A stretch of DNA of 34,582 bases, from contig JALSHG010000002.1 in assembly GCA_026982355.1 (NCBI GenBank), positions 1-34,582 on the forward strand. The letters are read 5' to 3'. The notes beneath the pieces were generated by a model. That model did no database searches and was not told the DNA's origin. It saw nothing but the letters and a program-made list of their open reading frames with translations. Positions within the stretch are counted from its first letter, which is position 1. Each line of letters begins with the position of its first letter. Source of the stretch: Thermodesulfovibrio sp. GTDB taxonomy: Bacteria; Nitrospirota; Thermodesulfovibrionia; UBA6902. The translations under genes were made by a program, and so were the position numbers. This document shows positions 22,161-31,000 of this stretch, one piece after another.

Positions 22161-23645
22161 TCAGGACCCCTGCACCGCCAGCTTGTCTCTCATCTTGTAG
22201 GCCCGCCACATCATCCGGAGCGTCACCTTGATCCCCTCAATACCGAGAAAGGGGAATGTTACGGGGATGGAAATCACATACAGTATCAGCGCCAGTTTCT
22301 CCTGCTCTCTTGCCATAAGCCACCTGATCACAGGCTTGATGAAAGACGGGGCCTTGTTGTAAACAGGAATAAACTTGGATAAAGTCGCGGCCAGCTTCTT
22401 GTGTGGATGCTTCAGTATACTGGCATGATGATACCCGCCTATACCTTCTTTCACCATGTGAATCTCTTCCTCACCGAGGTAACCGTTCTCCACCGAATAG
22501 TGATAAAGCTCTGTTTCGGGGAAGGGATAGAAAATGTATCCGGAGACCTGGTCGGGAGCTATCTTTTCCGCAAGGCTCAGGGTTTTCCACATGGACTCGG
22601 CCGACTCGCCGGGAAGGCCGAACAGCGTTGATGCCTGCAGTGATATCTTGTGTTCTTTGATTATTCTTCCCGCCGACAGTATTTCCTCATCCGACATCGG
22701 CCGTTTCAGTAAATCCCTCCGGATGTCCTCGTCGCCGGAGTCCACACCGAGAAATATCTGCATGCAGTTGGCGCTTTTCAGCATGGATATGACGCGCCTG
22801 TTTACAGTCCTCGGAAATACAAAGCAGTAGAAAGGAAGGTTTATCTCTTTCCTGTAGACTTCAGTGAATTCTTCAATCCACTGCATATCCGTTGTAAAGG
22901 TGTCGTCATGAAATGAGACATACTTGACATCGTACTTGTTCAACTGGAACTTCAGCTCCTCGATAACATTGGCGACGCTGCGTCTCCGGAGAAATTTCCC
23001 CTTTCCCCTGTTAAGCTTTCTCTGCAGGTGTATGTTGCAGAAGGTGCACTTGAAGGGACATCCTCTCCCCGTGATGATTTCCAGGTTGTCATAAAAACAG
23101 CCGTATTCATAAAAGAGTGTCTTGTCGGGAAAGGGAAGTTTGTCCAGGTCCTGTATCAGATTGCGGCGTTTATTTTTGATTATCCGGCCGTCCTTTTTGA
23201 ACCATATGTTTTGGGTGTCGTAAATATCCTCTCCCTTTTCCATCTTGTCGAGCAGTTCGGGAAGGGCCTCTTCACCTTCACCGATGCAGACCATGTCGAT
23301 ATTGTCATTCTGAAGGACGTATTCGGGAAGGGCCCATACGTGAGGCCCCCCGGCAATCACCGGCACGGACAGTTCTTTCTTCAGGGCCGGCAGCATCTCG
23401 TTGAAAAAGGGGTATAAATTCGTTGGAATCGAAAGCGCCAGGATATCCGGATTGAACCGTTTTGCTTTTTCTATCAGGTACTTGTTCTGATTGAGGCCCT
23501 TCATGAATTTAAGCCTGAGGAAAAGATTGTCGTCAAGCCCCGGATCGAATATGAGGTCGTACTGGTGCCCCCTCTCCTTCAGAGACGACATCAGATACTC
23601 GATGCCGAGGTGCTCAATCCCCCTGTAATAAAAAAGAACCTTCAT
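22161..23645 (-). CDS. B12-binding-domain radical SAM protein (paralog B)
   Basis: 494 residues. Residues 1-130 form a cobalamin-binding-type domain with GGPHVWALPEY near 99-109 and CIGEGEEALPELL near 120-132. C196, C200 and C203 (GCPFKCTFC) bind the 4Fe-4S cluster. The sequence after the cluster (FLRRRSVANVIEEL, then FHDDTFTTD and LPFYCF) is shared with the paralogs at 9664 and 32581, but the residue after the last cysteine is N rather than F. A C-terminal region with hydrophobic helices (LALILYVISIPVTFPFLGIE) may anchor it. A ribosome binding site GGGGG precedes the ATG. It heads the glycan operon behind a clear promoter. Confidence 0.86.
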   Translation of the reverse strand: MKVLFYYRGIEHLGIEYLMSSLKERGHQYDLIFDPGLDDNLFLRLKFMKGLNQNKYLIEKAKRFNPDILALSIPTNLYPFFNEMLPALKKELSVPVIAGGPHVWALPEYVLQNDNIDMVCIGEGEEALPELLDKMEKGEDIYDTQNIWFKKDGRIIKNKRRNLIQDLDKLPFPDKTLFYEYGCFYDNLEIITGRGCPFKCTFCNIHLQRKLNRGKGKFLRRRSVANVIEELKFQLNKYDVKYVSFHDDTFTTDMQWIEEFTEVYRKEINLPFYCFVFPRTVNRRVISMLKSANCMQIFLGVDSGDEDIRRDLLKRPMSDEEILSAGRIIKEHKISLQASTLFGLPGESAESMWKTLSLAEKIAPDQVSGYIFYPFPETELYHYSVENGYLGEEEIHMVKEGIGGYHHASILKHPHKKLAATLSKFIPVYNKAPSFIKPVIRWLMAREQEKLALILYVISIPVTFPFLGIEGIKVTLRMMWRAYKMRDKLAVQGS

Positions 23646-23972
23646 CTTACCCCCTGTTTTTGTTGAGAATGTTTTATTAACCTACTGATATGCAAGCTTA
23701 AACGGTAAATCATCCGTATTTTTGAGCCGGAATATGAGGAAATAATTTAATTATTATAACACTAAGAAACGGAACGTTACAAGGAATCGGGAATCATCGC
23801 CAGAACTACGTCAAGATAACAGGCAACCGGCTCAAGAAAATAAAGAAACAAAAGCAATTCAAAATTCAAAACTCAAGATTCAAAATTCTGAGTTCGTTCT
23901 TCACTCTGTGAACGGTTGGGATGGAACGGGAAGGTGGTTTGTATACAAAGTGCTGAAGGGGAAACGGGATTG
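23646..23972. other. 327-bp intergenic region between two minus-strand operons
   Basis: Holds the promoter of the radical SAM gene (23753-23782). From 23856 to 23900 there is an A/T-rich stretch in which ATTCAAAA-like units recur (AATTCAAAATTCAAAACTCA, then AGATTCAAAATTCTGAG). On the minus strand AACTCAGA can pair with TCTTGAGTT before a T-rich run, which could be a weak terminator of the tamB-omp85 operon. No coding region is supported. Confidence 0.6.
23753..23782 (-). promoter_or_regulatory. Promoter of the glycan operon
   Basis: On the minus strand TTGTAA (23777-23782) and a perfect TATAAT (23753-23758) are 18 bases apart. Transcription would start near 23746, giving a leader of about 100 bases before the radical SAM gene. 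Confidence 0.6.
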
Positions 23973-24680
23973 TTACACTATCCTGCCGTCGAGGTTGAAG
24001 ACCTGTCCGGTTATGCCGCTCGTGCCGGAAAGATGGCAGATAAACCGGGCGACCTGGTCAGGGTCCGAAAAGGTTTTTACGAGACTGTCGCGCAGCGCGG
24101 CCCGCCTTGCCTTTTCGCCCGCCGAGATTCCCATGCCGACCGGCATGTAGCCGGGCAGAACCGCGTTGACCATGATGTTGTATGCGCCCAGTTCTTTTGC
24201 AGCGCTCAGCGTCAGCCCCGCAATGGCCGCCTTTGAGGCGGAATATGCGGACAGCCCCTCCTTTCCCTTCATGCCGGCATAAGAGGAGATATTTATTATG
24301 TGCCCGCTTTTCCGTTCCATCATGCCGGGCGCAACGGCGCGTATAAAATTGAAGGCGCCTTTGAGGTTGGTGTCCAGCACTTCGTCGAAGTCTTTTTCAT
24401 CGGTCCTGATGAGCAGGGCCTCTTTTGTTATGCCCGCATTATTGACGAGCACGTCGATTCCGCCCCATTTTTCAATGACCTCACCGACAAGGGCGCCGAC
24501 CTCCCGGGAATCCCTGGCATCCGCCCTCACGACGAGTGATTCCCTTATGAGAGATGCGGTCTCTTCCGCTTCAGCGGCCCTTTCCCTGTAATGGACGGCA
24601 ACCCTGTGCCCCTCCCTGCCGAAGGCGAGGGCAGTGGCCCTCCCGAGTCCCCTTGATGAACCGGTTACAAGGCAGATCAT
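23973..24680 (-). CDS. Short-chain dehydrogenase/reductase, FabG-like
   Basis: 235 residues. TGSSRGLG at 6-13 binds NAD(P), NNAG at 80-83 follows, and the catalytic residues are S132 or S133 with Y146 and K150 (YSASK). The family includes 3-oxoacyl-ACP reductases. Two departures from FabG: the C-terminus ends in NLDGR rather than xxDGG, and PGYMPVGMG replaces the usual PGFI-T-M. A role in modifying a lipid or envelope substrate is possible, since it is the last gene of the tamB-omp85-surA-like group, 34 bases after the chaperone gene. Fatty-acid synthesis is not shown by the context. Confidence 0.8.
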   Translation of the reverse strand: MICLVTGSSRGLGRATALAFGREGHRVAVHYRERAAEAEETASLIRESLVVRADARDSREVGALVGEVIEKWGGIDVLVNNAGITKEALLIRTDEKDFDEVLDTNLKGAFNFIRAVAPGMMERKSGHIINISSYAGMKGKEGLSAYSASKAAIAGLTLSAAKELGAYNIMVNAVLPGYMPVGMGISAGEKARRAALRDSLVKTFSDPDQVARFICHLSGTSGITGQVFNLDGRIV

Positions 24681-24714
24681 TGTCCTGTCGCCACTCCTGC
24701 ATCATCCCCTTTGG

Positions 24715-25257
24715 TCACTGCCGGGCCGGGGGAGATTCGTGCAGCATCACGGTTATATCCGCTTTTTTTCTCAGTTCCCCTATGTATTCCCGCAGCCTGG
24801 CCTTCAGTTCCCGTTCCACAAGGTAATCCTCTATCTCGTCCTTTACCTCGTAGAAATCCCTGCCCGCGTACCGTTCCCTGTTGTTCATGTAGTATGACTC
24901 CACCTTTTCAAACGGGATATGGATGAGTATCTTTATCCTCTTGTTTATGTATTCATTTACTATCCTGTTGCTGTCGACAGTCGCTTCCCCCGGCTCGGGG
25001 GACAGGCCGAGTCTGAATCTCCGTGCCTCTTTCAAAAGCAGGAGCCTGTCTATCATGTCATTGAGCACTTCCTCCCTGGTCACGTCCCTGCCGGCTTTCA
25101 GTGCGGCCCGGTATTCGTCTTCGAGTTCGCTGAGCAGGATCACGTCGTCGTTTACCGTTGCAACCACCCTCTCCAGCAACTCCGCCAGGACGATGCCGGC
25201 GGACAACAGGTAAACCGCGGCAAGCAGGATGATGAATACTGTTCTCCCCTTCGTCAT
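24715..25257 (-). CDS. SurA N-terminal-domain-like periplasmic chaperone, no PPIase domain
   Basis: 180 residues with a signal peptide (MTKGRTVFIILLAAVYLLSA, cleavage probably near LAELL). The mature start VVATVNDDVILLSELEDEY is the SurA N-terminal motif (xxATVNxxxIxxSEL), followed by helical segments (DMIDRLLLLKEARR, VKDEIEDYLVERELKARLREYI) that form the SurA/parvulin chaperone lobe. No rotamase domain is present. SurA escorts outer-membrane proteins to the BAM complex, and this gene lies 1 base after the Omp85 gene, which fits that job. Compared with ~430 residues in E. coli SurA, it is a chaperone-only short form. Confidence 0.8.
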   Translation of the reverse strand: MTKGRTVFIILLAAVYLLSAGIVLAELLERVVATVNDDVILLSELEDEYRAALKAGRDVTREEVLNDMIDRLLLLKEARRFRLGLSPEPGEATVDSNRIVNEYINKRIKILIHIPFEKVESYYMNNRERYAGRDFYEVKDEIEDYLVERELKARLREYIGELRKKADITVMLHESPPARQ

Positions 25258-25258
25258 T

Positions 25259-28012
25259 CTAAAACGCCTGCCCGAGGCTGAAGTGAATCTCTCCGGAGCT
25301 CTCGCCTTCTTCCCTGTTGAGTTTGTATCCGTAATCTATTCTTACAGGGCCGACCGGTGTGCTGTATCTCAATCCTGTGCCGACGGTATATTTCATCCTT
25401 GTGTCCGTGTCCCCGGCCAGTGTCCATACATTTCCTGAATCCACGAATGTTACAATGCCGAATCCCTTGCCGATGGATATCCTGAATTCGCCGTTTACGA
25501 GCGAAAACATGTTTCCGCCGGTGGGATTGCCGTCCGCGCCCTTTGGACCGAGGCTGTCCTGACTGTATCCGCGCACGGTGGTCCTGCCGCCGAGGAAGAA
25601 CCTCTCTATCAGGGGGAGTTCCTGTGTGCCGCCGAAGCCGTATGCGGCGCCCCCCCTGAAGGAGACCGCAAACACCAGTCCTTTCCTCAGCTCAAAGAAC
25701 CATGAACTCTGGAACGTGGCCTTGACGAATTCCACCTCTGAAAAGAATGCCCCGGAAGCAAATTTCAGTATGACCCCCTGCAGGGAGCCCGAGGCGGGAT
25801 CAAACGGGTCGTCCCTTGTATCGTAGAACAGCGAAGGCGATATGCTGCCTATTCCGATGGTGCCGGTGTCCTCCCTGCTCAGTACCACGTCCGGTGCGAC
25901 GTCGGTGGTGTCGGTGAAAGAGTACTCGTAGTTCAGGCCAGCCTTCAACTGCCTGGTGAATTCCTTTTCGATGCCGGCAAGGAGGCTGAGCCGGTCGATC
26001 CTGTAACGCGTCTCCTCGGTGTCGGGATTGACCGCCCTTGTCTCTTCTTTTGTCAGGAACAGGTTGAACGGAATATCCTGCTTATTGAAGAGTCCCGGCT
26101 CCCTGAAGTTCAGCACGTATTTTTTCTTTACCGAACTCCCCTCCGCACGGAATCCTATCCGCCTGTTGTACCCCCCGAGATTATCGTATCTTATGTCAAG
26201 GGAGGCGCGCAGCTTTTCATAATCACCGTAGCCCACGCCGATCTCCACGGAGCCGGGGTTGCCCTCACTCAGAGAAACCACCAGGTCCTTGACGAGGACT
26301 CCGCGCGTCCTGATCCCCGGATCCGTCATGTCGATAGAGACCCTGTTGAACAGGCCGAGTTTGTACAGGCGCTGTCTGGTCTTTAGCACCTCTTCATGGT
26401 TGTACGGATCGCCTTCTTTTATCGTGAATTCCCTGCGTATCACCTCCGGCCTCGTCTTGCGGTTGCCGCGTATGATGATCTTTCCTATGACAGTGGGCCG
26501 GTTTTCGGTTATCGTGAAGTCAAGGACGGCATTGTCCCCATCGAACGTGCTTTCAACGTCAACGCGCGCATCGAGGTATCCGTGGCGGCTGTACAGCGAA
26601 AGCAGCCTGTATCTTGCGTCCCTGATGTCCGTCACATTGTAGGGGCTTCCCTCCCGGAGCCTCAGGGCCTTTTTTATCTCAAACCTGCTTATGCTGCTGT
26701 TGCCGTGTATCACGACCTCTCTGATTATGGTCCGCCTTCCCTCATGGATGGTGAATACGAGATCCAGTCCGGTTCCGTCTTCACTGAATTTCTTTTCGAT
26801 GGCGGTTACACCGGCCCTGAGGTAACCGAGCGCATTGTAGAAGTTGACCAGTGATTGCCTGCTGCCGCTTAAGAGGTTTTCATTGTACGGCTTGTTTTCC
26901 CTGAGGAGGACAACCCCCCTGAGCACACGGCCGGGAATGCCGTTGCCCCGAAAGGTGATCTTTCTCAGGATAACCCTTTTACCTTCATTAATGAAAAAAG
27001 TAACGGTAATCCTGTCCCCTGTCTTCTCCACCCCGGCGGCTACCGTGGCATAGTAATAGCCCCTGGAGAGATAGAGCCTTTTAATCCGGCCTGCCGCCTC
27101 TTCCACGAGTTCATCCGAGACCTCCCCGCTGTCCATGAAAGGCGTTTCCCTTTTCAGCTTTTTCGCGCTTATTGCGGAGTTGCCTTTGAAAGCCAGTTCG
27201 AGTTTCGGCCCCCTGTCCACGGGAATCCTCAGGACGCCGTCCCTGAATTCATACGGCCCGACGACGGGCCTCAGGTAACCCTGTTTTTTATAGTACTCTC
27301 TCAGTTTCCCGATGTCTTTATCGAGCACATCCCTGTCAAGGATGTCGCCTTCGGACAGCCTTAACCGGGCCGCGGCCACGGGAGGCGCGTCTATCTCCCT
27401 GACAACCAGCGGCCGGCCTTCTTTAATGTTCAGATGTATGATCACCCGGGACTGCTCCCCCGCCTCCGAGACTTTTATGTCCACCGCGGCATCGGGAAAC
27501 CCTTTTCTCCGGTAAAACCCGGCAAGGTCCGTCCGTGCCCTGCCGAGGAGTTCTTCACGGAAGTCTTCATCCTCCCTGAAAATAAAAGCATCTCTGATCT
27601 TTCCGGTCGATATATTCTCATTGCCTTTTATCACGATTTTTTCGACAACGGGTATCTCCTTCACGATATATTTGAGCCTGACCCCGTCTCCGTACGGCTC
27701 CGCCTGAACTTCTATGCCGGTGAAGATATCCTTTCTGAATGCCCTCCTGATGCCGGTTCCCAGTCTTTCCCTGTCAAGGATGTCGCCGGTGCGGAGTCCG
27801 GCCAGATCAAGGAATTCCTCCTTTTTTATCCGGGTGAGCCCCTGCACCTCGACGGCCCTGATCACCTTGTTGAACAACTCACCTCCGCCTCCCTTGCCGG
27901 GACCGCCTGGTGATGCGGCATAACCATGGGCAGGGAGCAGGGAATAAACACAGAGAAACACGGCGGCAAGGACAATGATCAACTTTTCCGTTACTTCCTG
28001 CAACATAGACAT
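25259..28012 (-). CDS. Omp85 family outer-membrane assembly protein with seven POTRA domains
   Basis: 917 residues from the ATG at 28012. Counting from the longest frame (start 28102, 30 residues earlier): signal peptide 31-61 ending at AHGYA, seven POTRA repeats at about 80-150, 151-228, 230-298, 299-376, 377-456, 458-534 and 536-612 (for example VEKIVIKGNENIS, ILRKITFRGNGIP, IREVVIHGNSSIS, IGKIIIRGNRKT), and a beta barrel to 947 with the ERFFLGGRTTVRGY block typical of the Omp85 lid loop. BamA has five POTRA domains and TamA three. The frame is open to an ATGA overlap with tamB, but that stretch is repeat sequence; the start inside the repeat (MSMLQEVTEK) puts a normal signal peptide at the N-terminus. 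Confidence 0.9.
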   Translation of the reverse strand: MSMLQEVTEKLIIVLAAVFLCVYSLLPAHGYAASPGGPGKGGGGELFNKVIRAVEVQGLTRIKKEEFLDLAGLRTGDILDRERLGTGIRRAFRKDIFTGIEVQAEPYGDGVRLKYIVKEIPVVEKIVIKGNENISTGKIRDAFIFREDEDFREELLGRARTDLAGFYRRKGFPDAAVDIKVSEAGEQSRVIIHLNIKEGRPLVVREIDAPPVAAARLRLSEGDILDRDVLDKDIGKLREYYKKQGYLRPVVGPYEFRDGVLRIPVDRGPKLELAFKGNSAISAKKLKRETPFMDSGEVSDELVEEAAGRIKRLYLSRGYYYATVAAGVEKTGDRITVTFFINEGKRVILRKITFRGNGIPGRVLRGVVLLRENKPYNENLLSGSRQSLVNFYNALGYLRAGVTAIEKKFSEDGTGLDLVFTIHEGRRTIIREVVIHGNSSISRFEIKKALRLREGSPYNVTDIRDARYRLLSLYSRHGYLDARVDVESTFDGDNAVLDFTITENRPTVIGKIIIRGNRKTRPEVIRREFTIKEGDPYNHEEVLKTRQRLYKLGLFNRVSIDMTDPGIRTRGVLVKDLVVSLSEGNPGSVEIGVGYGDYEKLRASLDIRYDNLGGYNRRIGFRAEGSSVKKKYVLNFREPGLFNKQDIPFNLFLTKEETRAVNPDTEETRYRIDRLSLLAGIEKEFTRQLKAGLNYEYSFTDTTDVAPDVVLSREDTGTIGIGSISPSLFYDTRDDPFDPASGSLQGVILKFASGAFFSEVEFVKATFQSSWFFELRKGLVFAVSFRGGAAYGFGGTQELPLIERFFLGGRTTVRGYSQDSLGPKGADGNPTGGNMFSLVNGEFRISIGKGFGIVTFVDSGNVWTLAGDTDTRMKYTVGTGLRYSTPVGPVRIDYGYKLNREEGESSGEIHFSLGQAF

Positions 28013-28082
28013 GTTTCCGATATCCAATCGCGTTATAAAGGTTTTACGCCTGACTCCGCAGCCGGCTTGTGCAACATTAAGG
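27988..28082 (-). repeat. Half copy of the long repeat fused to the Omp85 gene
   Basis: From the CATTAAGG end to about the first ten codons of the repeat-encoded frame, this aligns with copies 1-3; the distal half is missing. The homology ends where the Omp85 signal peptide begins. Its reading frame and start codon are the same as those of the small frames at 17246 and 20905. Confidence 0.85.
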
Positions 28083-28098
28083 TGAACAGACCGGTTTT

Positions 28099-31000
28099 TC
28101 ATCTGAATTCAAACCGGTATTTCAGGTCCGCCCCCACGCTGCCTATTTCATTCTTCGAGGCGCTGACCGATATATTCCTGCCGAGGCTGTACTTGAGCTT
28201 TATAACCGGCTCTTCGGTAGTTCCGATGGAGGTGGAATATATCACCGAAAGTTTATCATCGAGCAACTGTTTGCCCACGGTGATCTTCGGGCTGAATGCG
28301 CCGGTGGCCGTGGTATGGGGCTCGATTTCAAAGCGCTCAAGCCCGGCGATGTATTTGAAGTTCTCCGTCATCTCGCCCTGAATGTTTCCCGTGAGCAGGG
28401 ACGCTGCCTCGCTTGCCAGAAGGCCGCTTTCAAAGCCCTTCGCCTCTCTCTTGATCTGTCCGAAGGTGAGCAGCGAGAGTATGTCCTCCTCGGACAGCGG
28501 CGGGTCCGAAAACAGGGACAGGTCGAAACGGTCGATGGTGCCGTCCAGGCTCAGCTTTATATAATAGTCTCTTACAGAGGTCTCTGCAAGGAGGTGGAAG
28601 ACGGGGACGATGTGGTTTGCCTCGACGAATTCCACGCTGCTGCCCTCAAGCACCCTGAACTCGTTGCCCCTGAAATATATGCTCCCCCGGTCCGCCTCGA
28701 CAGTGCCTATAAGCCCGGGTTCCGCAACGGTACCCGTGAGACTGACGTCTATCTTCACGGGCGCCCTGGCGATATTATTGTCTATGAGTATATTGGACGG
28801 GCCCTGTATGCGGATGTTGAGCTCCGTTGCCGAGAGGAACGCGGGATACTCCGCCGGGGCCTCCGCGACCTGCTCCATGCCCGGCAGCCACGCCGCCGTG
28901 AACTCCACGTCTTTCCTGTACATCGCCCTCTTTATGTCTATGGTCCCTGTGAGGCTTGAGGCCTTTGCGGAAGCCTCGTAGAAAAGCCTTCCGTCGAATG
29001 AGGCGCTTACCCCTTCCACCGGCCTGACGGTGATTCCCCTGAGGACCGAGGAAACAAACAGCCTCTTCAGTGACCTCCCCTCAATGTATCCCGCACCGGA
29101 GAAGGTGACGGCGCCGCCGGCAAATGCGGTCTTCAGTGAGTCAAACACAAACCTGTCCTTCTTCAGGAATATCGTCCCGTTCACAGGGCCGATCTTGTAT
29201 ACGAAATCCTTCAGTGCGGCCGTTGCATCATTTATATTTATCTTTCCCGTAAGCTCGGGGTGGTCCCATGAACCCGCAATATCAATGTTGAAATCGCTGC
29301 GGCCTTTTAAGGAGGCCAGCCGGTCCGTCAACACCTTCAGGGGCGCTATGTCCATGTCCCCCGTGAGCTTCAGGGCGTATTTTTCGTTTATCCTTACACC
29401 GCCCGAGACGGACAAATCGGCGCCGCTGCCGCTCATTGAAAAGGACTTCACCCTGAATTCATCATCAACCAGTTCCAGGACAATGTCCCCGGTGTTGCGG
29501 AAATTGTACCCGTACAGGCTCAGTCCCGCGGATGCGAACTCCGAGTACACGGAGACTTTCCTTCCCCGTCCCTTCAGCCTGATGTCGCCCTCAAGCGAAA
29601 GCAGGAGGTCTTCGGGGACTTCATCGAGGAATTCGGTCAGCAGAAAATCGTAGCGGCCCTTTTTCAGTTTTATATCTGCGGACCACGGTATGCCGCCGGA
29701 CAGCGAAGCGGTTGCATCCGCGGTGATCAGCCCGCCTGCAAGCTCGCCTTCCGCATCGAGCCTGCGGCCACTGAGCCTTCCGGTTATCCTGCCTTTGTTC
29801 ATCTTTATCTTCCTGAAGGCTATTTCATCAATGTCAACAGAAAACCTCAGGTCGGGGTTGCCGATCGTCCCGCCGCCTTTCAAATCCATATTGAAAACGG
29901 CATCAACGGGATAATCGCCGGGGGGCAGGATATCCCGCAGATGAATGTTGTCCAGTGAAGCGGAGGCGTTGAGCCTGCCGCTGAAGGACAGATCGCCTGC
30001 GGCCGTGAGGCGTGATTCGTCCCTGTACGCGGTCAATGACCGGATTTTTATCTTTTCAGGCTCCAGGTCCGCTTTCACGGCAACCCTGTCCAGCCTGCGG
30101 CCGTAAACCGCGGCGTTTTCCACGGTCAAGTCAGCGGAGCCTGAATATTTTTTCGTGTCACCCTCGAAAGACAGGGTGCCGCTGACCGTGCCGGATACGG
30201 GCATGTCCCTGTACGCGGCCTTTACGAGCGGCTTCAGGCCGGCGCCCTGCAGTGCGGCCTTTGCGCTGAAGAAGGGATTGTTAAATGAAAAGAGCCCCGC
30301 AGCCTTCCTGAAACGGACATTCCCCGAGATATCACAGACCGCTTCCCCCTCCCTGACCTGCAGTTGCCGCACCGACAGCATGTTGATGCTGTATTTCAGG
30401 TCGGCAAAGGCGCTCTCGAATTCCACCCCCCGCACAGCGCCTGCGCCCGCTTCAAGCCTGCCGGATATCTCCGGGTCGTCCATGGGACCTTTCATCACGC
30501 CGCTGAATGATACCGGCGCGGCAATATCCCGATAATACGGAGCCGTCAGGTCCGAGACATCCCTGCTCTGCACGCGCAGGTTGAGGGCCAGCGTGTGCCG
30601 CCGGAAGTCTATTGTCCCGTCCATTGACAGGTCCGACAGTGATGTTGAAAGAAGCGTATCCTTCAGGGCAAGGACGTCCCCCCTCAATTCAAGGGATGCG
30701 TCGACAGTCCTCAACCTGCCGAGCACGTCACCCTTTTTGTTTACGGAAGTATTCAGATAATTTATATCCGCAGTGACCGACATGTCCCCGCCGCTTGCAT
30801 GATCCACCTGAAACGTCCCCCTGATCTTACCCCGGGGAAACGGCGAATCCCATTTTATAAACCTGAAAAACTCCGGGCTGTCCACACCGGAGACGGCTCC
30901 TGCAACGGAGAAATCACCGCGGGGTATCAGAATATACGCATCGCCCCGGATAACGCCGCCGTAGAGCCGCGCGGTAAACTCATTCAGGGCGAATTTCCTG

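Noticed and set aside
23860-23900. CRISPR-like short repeat (ATTCAAAA units)
   Set aside because: Units are about 10 bases, irregular and without spacers; simple A/T-rich tandem similarity.
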